Assembly: GCA_030737875.1 (NCBI GenBank)
Contig: CM060922.1
Span: 755,109,603-755,173,602 of the forward strand
Direction: 5' to 3'
Length of the DNA: 64,000 nt
Source: Allium sativum
Taxonomy: Eukaryota; Streptophyta; Magnoliopsida; Asparagales; Amaryllidaceae
The position numbers were made by a program, and so were the translations under genes. The notes under the pieces are model-generated. The model worked only from the letters and a program-made list of their open reading frames with translations. It was not told where the DNA came from and did not search any database. This document shows, piece after piece, positions 33,858-46,218 of the stretch (position 1 is the stretch's first letter; the number at the start of each line of letters is the position of its first letter).

Positions 33858-36800
33858 TGTAACAACCCGTATTTTCAATAACCTGTAATAACATAAATCG
33901 AGGCAGAATTTAATTCTAAAATGGGAATCAAGGGAAACGGGCTATGCCATTGCGTTCGTCTCGGAAAAATACGCGAAATAGAGTCCGAGTTTTCGAAAAT
34001 CGGAGTCCGTATGACCAAGATATGGCCTCGCGAAGTTTCACGAAAATTCCCAAATTAAAGTATACTTAATTAAGTGAAATGGGTTGTGTAGATATATATA
34101 TATATATATATATATTGATATATATATATATATATATAATTGAAAATTTAATAAATAAATATGCAAAAATGCTCAAAACAGCGAATTGGGAGAGGGGAAT
34201 AACCGAACCGGCCGATTTTTGAAGTCGACCCGAGCCCGCTGGGTCGACTAGGGGTTAATCCAGGGTGTTTGGCTGTCAACCCGTGGGCCGATTCGCTCAA
34301 GTGCAGATTTTGCATTTGAATGGTTCTCATGGTCCATCTTTAATCTAAAGGCCCTAGATGGTTCCTACACTTGACTTCTTCCCCAAGACATGCTTTGATG
34401 GCTTGGATTGAATCTAGGGTTAATCCTATGGCCTAAAACACTTGCCTAATCTATAAATAAGACCCTAACCTACCCTAATTCATTCATAATTAAACCTAGT
34501 GACTAAACTATGGCAAAATGCTAGCTCTCATGGCCTCCACTAATTTTATGAAGAGGGTTGCATACTAATCACTCTCTAATCAACTTCTAATCCCTTCTTA
34601 GCATCTTAATCTTCTTCATTTGGTGTTCAAAGTTGCTAGTTGTGAGTTTCTATCACTTTGATGATCTTTTGGTAAACTAATTAGATGAGATGTGATGAGA
34701 TTTATGGTTTTGTATGTGGGTTAATGAGCTTTGAATCATATGATATGATGTTAGCATTAATCTTATGTTTATGCATGTTGAGTATGTAAGCTTATGCAAG
34801 TTTAATATGATGTATGTTATGTTTGCATGATGCTAAATATGCAAGTTGTGGGCTATGTAATCATATGCATGTTATGCAAGTTCATGGTAATATGCTATGC
34901 AAGTTACATGTTTGTTAATATGCAAGTTACATGTTTGTTAATATGCAAGTTACATGTATGTAAATATGCAAGTTACATGTTTGTTAATATGCAAGTTACA
35001 TGTTTGTTAATATGCAAGTTACATGTATGTAAATATGCAAGTTACATGTTTCTTTATATGCAAGTTACATGTTTGTTAATATGCGAGTTACATGTATGTA
35101 AATATGCAAGTTACATGTTTATTAATATGCAAGTTCATGATGACACATTATGCAAGTCTATAAGCTAATATGCAAGTTTGTTATGCAAAATGAATATGTA
35201 AGTTATGTGACATATTATATGCAAGTTATGTGACATGTTATGCAAGTTCATATGCAAGTTATGTGTTTGTTAATATGCAAGATGGCACCTTTGAAACATG
35301 TTCATTCATATGCAAGTTGACACCTTTTATATGTGTTATATCATGAACGAAATTACGTGGGAACGATGGGGTAATTAAATGCATAAGTTAATAAGATTGT
35401 GTGAAATTAATATAATTATGCATAACACAAAATAAATAAACATAGTATGGGAATTTGCCTATTTGGTTAGGTGTACCCATACTATGTGTTGGGAATTTAC
35501 CTATTGAGTTAGGTCTACCCCATGGGAATTTACCTATTAAGTTAGGTCTACCCATGTTAAGAAAACTTGATTAATTAGGGATAATTAATATAAAATTATG
35601 AGGGTGATTAATTAGGTGTAATTAATTGACTAAGACACGAGGTTGGACTCAGTTGTAGCGTAAAACTGCCCGGACCCAACCGGCTTAACCAGTTGCTACA
35701 AATGTTAGCCCAATGTGAGAGGTCTTAGGCACAAACTAAATACGTAATTAATGTAAAGACACGAGGTTAGACTCTGTTATGACATAAGGCTGCCCGGACC
35801 CAACCGGCTTAACCAGCGGTCATAAAAGACAGTCTAATGTGAGAGGTCTTTACAAAGGTTACGTTCTTAATTAATTAATTAAGAAACACTTAACCACATT
35901 AGCATGTAGAGGGACATGAGGGGTTAAGTGGGTGCCTCGGGTGGCATGAGAAAATCTAGTGGTTGCCTTGGGTGGCAATAGAAAATACGATTAGAATACT
36001 TAACCAAAATGGAACATGTAATTAAAACATTATTAAAGGGTTAAGTGGGATATACTAGAAAAAGGGACAAGCTTAGGTGGGTAGCTTGTGGAGGCCCATT
36101 TCAACCAGTAACCCATACGTATCTTTGTGGGCTCGACCCATGTCGAGGACGGGACACGCATACTGGGCTTGACTGTAAGAGGCAAACGGGTTAGCGGTGG
36201 CAACGCAAGTCCAACGGGCTTCATATGCGTGAGTGGGCCCGGGCTGGTAGGTAAGCCGTTGTTGCATCGAGTAGATATAAGCCGTGCACCTTTAGTTCCA
36301 TCAGGTTGCCACATTGGGGAATGATACATCCCACGGTGGGGCCAGCACGGGTATCTACGTTAGGGAGCCGATCGAATGGGAAGTAGTGTGTACACCTAGT
36401 GGATTGTAGGGCCCCGTGGCGCCTACTTGGTCACCTAGGGGTACGCAGGTACTAATTAGTAAATTTTATAAGTCCTTGGGTGGGATCAACCTTTAAGTTA
36501 GGAACGACTGGTGTGGTGCAGTTTAGTAATTTACCTTAGGGAGGGTAGATGCGTCTTTATCCTTTATCTTCGTTTAGTTGACTGCTTAGGGTAGCCATTC
36601 ATCCCTATATGTTACCGTATATCAGTTTATGTCTTCTCTGGTTACTTTAACGATTGTATTGTTAAAGTTATAGGACTCGCTCAGACTTATGTCTGACCCT
36701 GTTGTTTTTATCTTTTTCCCAACCCTCAGGCCCTACGGTGGATCCTAGCAGTAGTGGAGCTTGATCGGATTGCTGTTCCAGTCTTTAGGAGCTTGGATAG

Positions 36801-37086
36801 ATGTAAAGCTCCAGTTATCCAGTTATCTTTTCTTTTGTTTGGCTATTGTATGAGAGTGGGATTATGTACTTCTTTATTTTGATGGATATTGTACTTGACC
36901 TTTATTGTGGTTTTATGATGTAACCAGACATGTTTTACTTCCGCTGTTATGAGATGATGTTTTAAAATTTCAAGTACTATTTATATCTGTCTTGTTGTAA
37001 TTTTTCTGTTCTATATTCACTAAAATACTCCACCGATGCTATGGCATTCCCTTAGTGAGTGATCATAGCGGGAGTGGGGTGTTACA
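33858..37086 (+). repeat. E3 3' LTR (3229 bp)
   Basis: Same as the 5' LTR with all parts shifted by 8380 bases: TATA 34452-34459, GTGAGT 34642, 23-bp repeats 34895-35137, CCTA/TAGG hairpins 35441-35556, modules 35630-35728 and 35753-35853, acceptor-like CAG at 36729. Confidence 0.95.
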
Positions 37087-37091
37087 ATGCA
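37087..37091 (+). other. E3 target-site duplication, right copy
   Basis: ATGCA, identical to 25473-25477. Confidence 0.93.
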
Positions 37092-37851
37092 CATGACTTC
37101 ATTGTTTGATTTCCATATCCAGGCATACTAACCTCCCTTTTATATGAATTCTGATTAGGTTTCCGTGGTTGATGTTTATTAGTTGTACCAATCAAAGCAC
37201 TATAGTGTTGAACTAATGGAGTTGAATTTAAACTTGAGACTTCAGTTCTAAGAATCCTCCTAAACACATCATGCAATGATGTCACATCTGATTTATATAG
37301 AACTTGAGATTTAGCAGATTCATAGTCAGATGGAAGTCCAACCACAGAACTCATGATAGCCATTTGTTCCTTTTGCTTCTGCTCCACTTTAATATTAGCA
37401 CTAATTAGAAGAAACAGATTAAATTATTCATATATTTTCTTGAACATCATAAAGTAATTCATGAGAGATTGATCTTGCTTTTCAACCCGATAGAACGACT
37501 TACAAATCTCATACATTTTATTCAAATTCCTCTTTCCATAATATAGGAACTCTAGATAATCCATAAGTTCTTTAACAAATTCACAATGATTTACCAAACA
37601 ATAATCTCACCTTCTATTGTATTTCTAATCCGGAGAAATAATCGAGCATCATCATGAAGCTAACTCACTACTTCTTTATTTGACAGATCTGCTTCAGGTG
37701 GATCTTTTGTAAGATGATTATCCCTCCTAATACTTTGCAGATACAATCAAATTGTTTTACTCTAATCAAAGTAATTTGATTCACTCAACTTATGTTCGGT
37801 TATGTTCAACATCATCGATACGACCTCCATGACCGATTTAGTTTCTCCCAT
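37092..37851 (-). pseudogene. C1 gag remnant
   Basis: On the minus strand the probable start is the ATG at 37851 (MGETKSVMEVVSMMLNITEHKLSESNYFD). This is followed by a stop where copia Gag proteins have the Trp of the 'NY--W' block. The frame near 37387-37100 has MAIMSSVVGLPSDYESAKSQVL and LHDVFRRILRTE, the usual end of the copia UBN2 Gag domain, then a basic Asn/Gln-rich linker before the zinc knuckle. The knuckle is cut by E3, its first cysteine lying at about 37095. Confidence 0.78.
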
Positions 37852-37923
37852 GATTCATGAATCAAATTTAGCGAAGTAGATTTGAGATCTGAAGAACAAA
37901 TTAGATTCCCAGGTTCGATACCA

Positions 37924-38180
37924 TGTTATTAAATGGAAGAGAAAACAGAATTGATAAAATTGGGATAAATCTTCTTAGCTTTATTATCCCATCAGATTCA
38001 ATATATATACACACACACACATCAACTAAACGTGTAATCAAAACAAACTGGGTCGAATAACAAATTAGGCTGAATTATGTATAAGCTGAACTGAAATAGA
38101 AAAACACCAAAAACTTAGAAAATTAAAACACTCTATGCATTTATATACATATACCATACAATCCGTATATCTTCTCAACA
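37924..38180 (-). repeat. C1 5' LTR (257 bp) and primer site
   Basis: Minus strand begins TGTTGAGAAG (38180) and ends TAATAACA (37924), then TGGTATCGAACC, a primer-site-like word, at 37923-37912. A purine-rich and TATATATA segment lies inside at about 38000-38010. Short LTRs of this size are usual for plant copia. No second LTR is in the window. Confidence 0.7.
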
Positions 38181-38819
38181 ACAGATACCAATTCGAATCT
38201 TATAGTGTGGCCAATCTAGTCTGTAATCCCTTGACTTTGTTGCATCCACTACCCTAATTTTTCTGTGGATTTCTAGATTGATCCCATATCATCTTCAGCT
38301 AGGAATAGAGAACTTGGGTATTCAGAAAAGGGATCGTTTTTTGTCTCTCTATGCAAGAAGCTCTTCAAACTATAAACCCAAATCCTCCTCTCTACTTTCA
38401 TACAATCAAGTATTGCAATGTACTCTTGCAATATAAATAAAAGATTATTTCATGGTGGACGTATGAACATCACAGATACACTGTAAAAGTCTGTGCATTC
38501 ATTCAGGTGTTAGTGCTTATTTTACCAAAAATGAGTCTAAGATTTTGGCACACCAAGAAAATGTCACCCTGGATTAGAATGTGGAAAGCCATAGGATTTG
38601 AAGTGGCTAAACCTAGAAGAAATATTTCTTGAGGGAATGGAGTTAGAAATCAAGGAATTCAGGAGGTTCCTGAAGAGGAAACCCATATATTTACCTTATT
38701 AGGGAGGAGATAGATGGCATGGTAAAGTAGTAACAAACTAGGATGGATCATCAAGAGGAAATGATAGCTAATTTCTTTCGGCAAACTAGACAAGGTGAGA
38801 GACTAGGATGTCAAAATTA
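38181..38819. other. Unassigned intergenic DNA
   Basis: No open frame above background and no repeat I recognise. It should be the DNA into which C1 inserted. Confidence 0.3.
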
Positions 38820-39500
38820 TAATGACCCGTCAAATTAAAAGTTGATTCAATTAATTGTCAATTTAAATTCAATCATTTGAATTTAATTTCAGCGTATATT
38901 TATATTTCCATACAAACAGTAAAAACAAGATGTCACATCAATATGAATTATTACATATCGGGTGTCAATTAGTCATTGTACTAAATTTCAATGTTTATTT
39001 AACTTTTTAACAAATAGTTAAACAAATTATCTCATATCATAAATTTAATTTAACTTACAACGGAAATATTAATATTTTGTAAGCAGGTTTAAAACACGCA
39101 CCTTTAATTTGTGTTCAACTAATATCGAAATAAACATAAAATTTCCATTAGTGTCCTGTCACAACCAAACTATTTTCATGTTGTCCGGAATTTAGATACC
39201 ATCCAATGGAAGAAACTGCGCGTCAAACAGACTTCGTACGTAAAAATTATTAAGGTTAAAACATATTTTTTTGGTAAAGTCGATCGGTTTTTATAGTGTT
39301 TCGTAACACTTTTTATTAAAAAAATTATTAAAGACAATTCGGTACAGGTGGCTGTTGTTAGCAGTCAGCTATTATCGGTTTTCAGATGGACCGTTCACCA
39401 CATTAAAGCTAACTCACATAGGAGTAGACTTACATATGCTCAAGGCATAATATACACTGCAAGATACATGGTTACTACTTTTTAAACATTTACATGCCAA
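38820..39500. other. Unassigned AT-rich DNA with LTR-like start
   Basis: TATAATGACCCGTC at 38819 resembles the E1 LTR start TATAATGATCCGT at 10716, and the next 200 bases are AT-rich with TCAATTAA/TTAATTGA-type words. No end, target duplication or internal region is visible, so only a weak case for an LTR fragment. Confidence 0.25.
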
Positions 39501-39532
39501 CCTACATGTCATAAAATTACTACATACAACGA

Positions 39533-41651
39533 TTAACCATTGTCAAAAATTGTTTTCTTCATGGCTCTTATCATGCTTCTTATAACCGGAGACTTCCCCA
39601 TTTTGAACAAAGAAGATGAAGATGAAGCTGCAGCCGCCGCATCATCTCCAACTTCAGGAGGAGGAGCCTTGAAACCAGGCGAAGGAGGAATATTAGCATA
39701 GGGTCCACATGGCTTCCTTAGATTATCTTTGTAGTTTCTCATCAAGCTACGATAACTTGTCTCTTGCCTTCACAAACAACTTCACTATGTTCACCACTTT
39801 CTATTTCCTTTCTCATACTTTCAATAGTTTCCAACACTATTCTATCTTTATGCACCTTCTTTACTTTCACCTTATTAAGTGGAGAAGCACTTTTTGAATC
39901 ATCTGGACTGATCGAATGATTGAAATTGTTCATCAGAAAACCTTCTAAATTTTGCTGTAATTTCTGGGCAGTAGGCGACAACTCCCTGACATGTTCATTA
40001 CCATCATGCTGCATATTACTCAGCGCATTAATTTCCTTCCGCTTGTCAATGTTTATCACTTCTTCAAATAATTCTTGCATTGGGTTTAGTACTTCCTTAC
40101 CTTTCAGTTGAGAGGCTAGCAGTGAATTGGCATTAAGGAAACCTGGTTCAAAGTTATATCCGTACTCGATTGCACTATGGGAACTGTCAAAGGAAGGTTA
40201 ACATCGAATGCATCCGTGCTCACTTCATTCAGGAAATCAATTTCCTCAGTGCTCATATTTTGCATTGCATTTTCCTCAGTGCACGTGATAACACTCGAAA
40301 GGTTCATCTCAGAACAAATGTTGTTGAGTACGCCACTTGTGCTCACACAGTTCTCACCATTTTCATTACCTAACATAAACGCTTTATTGATGTTCACTTT
40401 AGTACCAACCTTAGGATCTTCACCGATTTCACCTTCCTCAAGCTCCTGGATGTCTTGCATAGATTCACTTTCTTCAGTAATATTGGCCAGGGTATCGAAA
40501 CTGTTACCAGTTTGAACAGACTGAGAAACATAATTGGATATTATAGCTTTACCCTTCTTAGAAGCATTACTTTCAACCTTCTTCCATTTTCCTTGTTTTG
40601 ATGCGTTGGACCTCTATTCCTGTCATTGCTACCAGCGGATACCACGTTAGAGTTGTTATTCCATCCACTGAAACCAGTATCATCTTTGAAAACATGGTCC
40701 CTAACCACAAAATTTCTTTTTTTGCCGATAAACTTATCAAAAGTATTATCCCTTAACCTAGATTTATCCAGAGATCTTTGGTAGTTAGTAAGTGAATGAC
40801 AAATAATTTGCATGAGGGACAAATATCCGGTTTCCAAATGTATTCAACTGAAACAATATGCTTTGTTCCATCGTCAAGTTTGACAAAGATCAAACTCGGA
40901 AGCCCACTTTCGGGCGCTATCTCCACCATCACCTTAGCATAACAAAGTCATTCCAGATTCTCCATTGCTCTATCCAAAAATAAAAACTTTCCCAAGTGAG
41001 TAGCAAGCCAGCATATTCCAACCAATGACCATGCCACCATCGGTAAATTATATATTTGACCCAAACTGGTACACTCCTCACTCCCTTCCCCGTGATTCCT
41101 GTTGTTACGTCCCACTTACGAATAAAAAACACTTTGTTTCTGATAAGAATGGGATCTGCTTCCAATACTCGTTTCCTGTTATCAGGATTCGAAAATAAGA
41201 AGAAGAACATTTGACCATTTGATTTTACCTTAAGGATTCCTCGAGGATGCCTAATCTTTTTTAGATGCTCGACAACAGCCGTAAATGACAGTGGGGTGTA
41301 GAGAAAGAAACCAGTAATATACTCATTCCACACATCGACACTAGCCTGAACAATGTAATCCATAGGTAAAAGACTCTTGCCTGAATACTTGAGGGTGATT
41401 ACTGGTAGTGAGAAAATGCCAGTGCTACGCGGCTTTGTTGCAAAAAGAGACGTCCATTGAGCTTCCAGAAGAGGCTGAAGAGGGGAAGATGGAGTTGGAG
41501 GAGGGAGATTGGTAGGTGGGTCTAGTGGGGGAGGAGGCTGGATCGGAGGCTGAGCCGATTGGAGGAGCATTGACTGGTTGTTAGGGTTGTCTAGAGGTAG
41601 CTGCGGAGAAAATGATATTAAAATTCTATGAATGATAATAAATGAAAACAT
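39533..41651 (-). pseudogene. DUF4283-type (retroelement ORF1-like) gene, frameshifted
   Basis: Minus-strand segments in changing frames: 41651-40929, 40837-40541, 40460-40116, 40080-39742, 39745-39533. The first has a Pro-rich start then a DUF4283 domain with FATKPRSTGIFSLPVITL, VDVWNEYITGFFLYT, GILKVKSNGQMFFFLFSNPDNRKRVLEADPILIRNKVFFIRKW and VRSVPVWVK. A frameshift near 41030 breaks its end. The next segment, read in another frame, has a worn C-x2-C knuckle (ICPSCK). The tail is acidic and Ser-rich and ends MGKSPVIRSMIRAMKKTIFDNG. DUF4283 proteins are ORF1-like partners of plant LINEs or genes derived from them; no LINE ORF2 is present next to it. At least four frame changes make it a pseudogene. 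Confidence 0.6.
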
Positions 41652-41827
41652 ATTATTTTAATTTTGAGTAAAATAATATAAATGAACCAGATGCAAACCA
41701 TACCCTTACGTCCTATATCAGCATGGCCAATGTCTCCCTCTTGTGAAACACATTCTACAACAACCCTAGGAACCCACGAAGCCAAAATTGATGCTACTGC
41801 CACCGCCACCTTCGACTTTCTTACCAT
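41652..41827 (-). other. Possible upstream exon and intron of DUF4283 gene
   Basis: On the minus strand an ATG at 41827 opens MVRKSKVAVAVASILASW. A GTAAGG/GTATGG donor-like site near 41710 and a TTTTCTCCGCAG acceptor-like site near 41601 flank a T/A-rich stretch. The predicted join does not keep frame with the DUF4283 segment, so it may be chance or part of the decay. Confidence 0.25.
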
Positions 41828-41912
41828 GACCGCATGATACCATTGAACTCGCCTAACCTGCCTCTATCACTACTTGAAGTCACGTCGCCTCCGACCCCAC
41901 TAGGAAGCGGTG

Positions 41913-42594
41913 TGAAACGTTTTGTATATGTAGTGAATTTATTAAAAAAATACAATTACTAAGAATTTATTTCAATAGAGACGCTAAAAATTATAATGGT
42001 AATATATATATATATATATAAGCCATTATTGTGATTGAGCAGTTACACTAGCACAATGGTCATATTTTATGTAACTTTTTATCGAGCTGTTACAAAAACA
42101 AATGACATTAAAATATTTCTATGAATGATAATTAATAAAAACTTATTAACATTCATCACTTGTGAAATGTATACAATTTACACGTTATAAATTGTAGTTT
42201 TTTATTGTTCCTTTTATTTATTATGGTATTAACTGTGATCCAACTTTCCTCCCACTAACATAGCGAATGTTACATTTTTTACATTCTGTCTATATAAGAA
42301 ATAGAATATACAAAGCAAAACATAGAATGAAATTTTCATCTTCCTCTCCCTTCAAAAACGTCCTTATCTTCATTTAATGTTTTTTATTAGAAAAAGAAAA
42401 GAGTAGTACAGTTTTTTTAAATTTAAGTGCAAATAAGGCTCAATTCATTTGTGCAAGTGAATTGACATTGAAGCCAAGTATGTTTTATCCTAGAGGCAGC
42501 GGCGAAAGGTACGAACTGCTTTGCACCATCGAGTAGATCGCTGAAACATCTTCACGAGAGTGAATTTGGACGTGACTCAACCATTGTTTTTCCA
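41913..42594 (+). repeat. C2 5' LTR (682 bp)
   Basis: Matches 46738-47432 along its length, for example GAGCAGTTACACTAGCACAA in both. It contains a (TA)n run at 42003-42020 where the 3' LTR has (TG)n. No standard initiator-Met primer site follows, which is odd for an LTR element and suggests another primer tRNA or decay. Confidence 0.75.
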
Positions 42595-42630
42595 AAAATT
42601 TGAAGACATTCTCAAAAAAAAAAAAAAACA

Positions 42631-43540
42631 ATGGCTTCAACTACAAATTTTGACGACGCTGCACCTTCCTCCACGTTCCAGTTCTCTCTTGTTACCGCTG
42701 CCCCGTTCAAATTCAAAGCGCTACATTTAAAACGCCGACGTCAGAAGATGAATTTCTTTTTGACCATGAGAAAGGTGGTTCTCTGCTCACGACTGATGAA
42801 CTGTACTGCTAGAGAAACCCGATGAAGCTGATGCAGCCCATATGGCTTCATGGAAAGAACAATCGAAGCAGCTCCAAACTTGGATTGAGCAGGAATACCT
42901 CTGCAAAAAATTTATTCTCAACTGCCCCAGTGATGACCTGTACGACTACTACAATTTCGACAAATCAACAAAGGAGATCTGAGAGGCGCTGAAGAAGAAA
43001 TATGACACCGAGGAGGCAAGGAAAAAGAAGTATGCTATCAGTTGCTACTCAAATATCAAATTAAAGACTACATGTCAGTAGAGATGCAGTCCCATGAGCT
43101 TCAGAAAATAGCTCATGAGATCATCTTCGAAGGTATGGTTTTAGATGAACAGTTCCAGATTGTTGTTATTATTGACAAACTGCCCCCGTGTTGGAAGGAC
43201 TTTAAACATGTTTGAAGATAAGACTAAGGAATTTTCCTTAGAAAGCTTGATCACTCGCCTTTGTATTGAGGAGTAGGCTTGAAAGTAGGACCAGAGAGAG
43301 GAAGTGCTGGTTTTCACCAATAAAAGCAGTAAAAAGATCAAACTCGTTGTTCTGAAACCAAACCAGAAGTCTTTTGAGAATAAGAACCACCGCAACAAAT
43401 AGAATGGGAACTCGCATGGGAAACAAAAAGAACAACAACGACCAACCCATAAGAGTGATTCTGGACAGTTTTTTTTATGTTACAACTATAGAAATTTAGA
43501 TCATATGGCACGCAAGTGCGGATCAGGCTAGGCCCTGCAC
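42631..43540 (+). pseudogene. C2 gag remnant
   Basis: Starts MASTTNFDDAAPSSTFQFS at 42631, after an A15 run. The frame breaks near 42770; then ASWKEQSKQLQTWIEQEYLCKKFILNCPSDDLYDYYNFD follows the copia UBN2 pattern, with a TGA in place of the Trp that follows the conserved acidic stretch. At about 43472-43520 a CCHC knuckle is visible, but its second cysteine is Tyr. Non-functional. Confidence 0.78.
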
Positions 43541-43599
43541 CATAGGAAAACCTGACTGAGGAGCCTCTTACAGCTGTGATTACTGAGATACACCTTATT

Positions 43600-43880
43600 A
43601 GTGGATTATAGGGTTAGTGGGTAGATACTGGTGCTTCTCACCATGTCTACTATGATCGTGATATGTTCACTACATACGCGGTTGTCGATGATCAGAAAGT
43701 GTAGTTGGGAGATTCTCACACCACTAAAGTTGATAGCATTGGTAATGTGGAAATCAAGTTTACCTCTGGAAAGATAGTTATTCTAAAAGATGTGATGCTT
43801 ACTCCGGATATGAGAAAGAATCTAATTTTCTCCTTAATAAGGCTGGCTTTACTCAAGCTATAGGGGCTTATTTGTACTTA
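43600..43880 (+). pseudogene. C2 aspartic protease remnant
   Basis: WVDTGASHHVYYDRDMFTTY at about 43617-43680 contains the intact D-T-G active site of copia protease. VDSIGNVEIKFTSGKIVILKDVMLTPDMRKNL follows the expected flap and C-terminal blocks. The frame is interrupted by stops, including TAG at 43703. Confidence 0.8.
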
Positions 43881-43979
43881 ACTTACTAAGGTACGTTTGT
43901 AGGAAAGGTTTATGCTTGCGAGGTAATGTTTAAACTTAACATTGAATCTTAATAAAGTGACCAGTTCATCTTACATTTG

Positions 43980-45001
43980 TGATTCTAATATTTGGCACTC
44001 TAGATTTTGACATGTTAATAAACATATAATTCATAACACGGGCATCTTAGATATGATTCCTAAAATGTCATAAACTAATCTTGATAAGTGTGAATTATTT
44101 ACTCAAGATAAGATACAAATAAACCACATAAATTTGTTGATAGAATATCCGAACCCTTAGATTTAATTCATTTTGACACATGTGACTTGATGACACATTG
44201 GCCAGACATAGACACCGCTAATTTATCACTTTTATTGATGACTGTTTTGATTTCACTTATGTATATCTTATTAAAAATAAAAGAAATGGATTGACATGTT
44301 TGTAACATTCAAAATTGAAATTGAAAATAAATCCAATAAGAAAATTAAGAGACTTCGTAGTGATAGAGAAATAGGATATGAATCTAGTTCAATTCTGGAT
44401 TTCTATAAACTACATGGTATAATATATAAGCGAACTACACCTTATTCACTTGAAGTGAACAGTAAAGTTGAAAGAAAAATATTGCATCTTTACCAAATTG
44501 GTTGTAGCCATTTTATTAAATTTGGGTGCAGCAAAACATTGGTGAGGGGATATATTATTAACCGTGTGTTATGTTTTAAATAGAATCCCTAGATTAAAAA
44601 GTAAAATTGCACCTTTTGAAATTTTGAAGAATTACAAACCCAATGTGTCTTACTTTAGAACTTGGGGATGTTTGGCATATGTTCGTATTCCAGACCCTAA
44701 GAGAATAAAATTGGCAAGTAGAGCATATGGATGTGTATTTATTGGCTATGTTATCAATAGCGAAGCATACAGATTTTATGACTTAAATACACATAACGTA
44801 ATTGAATCAAATGATGCTAATTTTTGTGAATCGAATTTTCCTTTTGAATTAACGAATAATGGGGGAATATCAAGTAATCCTATGCCTATTAGAACAGAAC
44901 TTAATAAATATTCTGAAAATGAACCTAGAAGAAGTAAAAGAGCTAGAACCACAAAAGATTTTGATTTAGATGCACTTTTGCTATTGAAGAGGATCACTTA
45001 A
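43980..45001 (+). pseudogene. C2 integrase remnant
   Basis: WHSRF-HVNKHIIHN at about 43994 is the GAG_pre-integrase block with a stop at a former Gly/Tyr codon. The core from about 44150 has FDTCDLM in place of the first D block, then LRSDREIGYESSSILDFYKLHGI with the second Asp, and VERKILHL near the third acid. 44564-45001 is the integrase C-terminal region (YVLNRIPRLKSKIAPFEI, PDPKRIKLASRAYGCVFIGY), ending with a basic Arg/Lys segment. Confidence 0.8.
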
Positions 45002-45679
45002 GCCTCCAAGAGGCCTTATCTTCTTAGATATCGATTTTTGTCAAGAATCTATAAATGATGAGATGGATTCTTTGGATCCAATAAGACTTGGCACGTAGTA
45101 GATTTACCACCTAGTTGTAGATCTATAGGCTATAAATGGGTACTTAAAAGAAAATCAAAACCTGATGGCACGGTTGATAACTTGATAATCTCACATGGTT
45201 TTAAAGTTAATGAAAGTGACAAATGCTTTTATTATAAATCTGAGAATGACATTTGTATTATCATATATTTATATATGAATGATCTACTTATTTTTAGGTC
45301 AAACACTCATGCCACAAACACTGTTAAATCTTTGTTAAGTGCCAATTTTGATATGAAAGAGCGAGGTGAAGCGAGTATAATCCTTGGTATTAAGAATACT
45401 AGGTCTGAAATGGGACTTTCTTTGGACCAGTCTCATTATATTGAGAAGATTCTAAAGAAATACAATTACTTTGACTGCAAACATGCATGTACACCATATG
45501 ATCCAAGTGTAAAGATATTTAAAAACATCGATGAAGGTGTAAGATATTCTGAATATACGAGCATCATTAGCAGCCTTCGGTATGCCACTGATTGTACTAG
45601 ATCCGACATTGCCTATGTCGCGGGATTATTGTGCAGGTTTACCAGTAGACCTAATATAGATCATTGGCATGCTATTTAG
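45002..45679 (+). pseudogene. C2 reverse transcriptase, internally deleted
   Basis: The start of RT (DEMDSL, TWHVVDLPPSCRSIGYKWVLKRK in a shifted frame) reaches about 45178. There, copia RT should continue with the first catalytic block, but the sequence jumps to SHGFKVNESDKCFYYK. About 100 residues are missing. The catalytic YVDD reads YMND (about 45271), changing one of its two aspartates. The remainder (ASIILGIKNTRS, RYATDCTRSDIAYVAG) is normal. It ends at TAG 45677-45679. Confidence 0.82.
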
Positions 45680-46218
45680 AGAGTTATGAAATACCTTAAA
45701 AGAACTATGAACCTTGGATTACATTGTGAAAAGTTGTCAGTTGTTCCTGAAGGTTATTCCGATGCGGACCGGAATACTACATTTGATGATTCAAAAGCGG
45801 CTATGTATTTAGCATTGCTGGAGGAGATGTTTCTTGGAAATCCAAGAAATAGACTATTTTGGCTTAGCCTATTATGGAATCTGAGATGATAGCACTAGCC
45901 ATGGCTAGTAAAGAAGCAGAGTACTTGAGAAATCTGCTAGCTGAGATTCCCTTATGGGAAAAACCGATACTAGTTGTGTTGATCCATTGTGATAGTACCG
46001 CGGTTATTAAAGAAGTACAAAACTGTTATTATAACGGTAAGGGATGAAAAATATGTCATAAACACAGTACCGTTAGAGAGATACTTTCTTCAGGTATTGT
46101 TAGAGTGGATGACATACGCAGTACTGAAAATTTGGCACACCTTTTGACGAAAGGACTATCCAGAGAGAAAATCCTTAATACTTCTAAAAGAATGGGACTA
46201 TTGCCCTTAGATTGTTGA
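45680..46218 (+). pseudogene. C2 RNase H remnant
   Basis: Continues after an in-frame stop: MKYLKRTMNLGLH, then YSDAD (first RNase H acid) at about 45757. A frameshift near 45880 precedes MASKEAEYLRNLLAEIPL (the SKEAEY acid block), HCDSTAVIKEVQN and the final NLAHLLTKGLSREKI typical of copia Pol C-termini. Last stop at 46216-46218. Confidence 0.8.

Larger units (their letters stand above)
25478..37086 (+). mobile_element. E3, complete young Tekay/Del-type chromovirus (11,609 bp)
   Basis: LTRs 25478-28706 and 33858-37086 are each 3229 bp. By eye they differ by two substitutions (27651/36031 and 27982/36362) and a two-base shift inside the (TA)n run near 25712-25758. Primer site, single Gag-Pol frame, polypurine tract and perfect ATGCA target duplication are all present. 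This is the only apparently autonomous element in the window. The long LTRs, single frame and C-terminal chromodomain fit the Tekay (Del) lineage of plant Ty3/gypsy chromoviruses; lineage is inferred from architecture, not from a tree. Confidence 0.95.
24140..38180 (-). mobile_element. C1, decayed minus-strand Ty1/copia element, split by E3
   Basis: Read on the minus strand: LTR 38180-37924, gag 37851-37092, then (after the E3 insertion) the gag zinc knuckle at 25477-25430, protease about 25260-24957, pre-integrase and integrase about 24900-24440. Similarity stops abruptly after the integrase LRSDNAKEY block near 24470. RT, RNase H and the second LTR are missing, so the element is truncated as well as interrupted. 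Stops occur at several former Trp codons. Confidence 0.8.
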
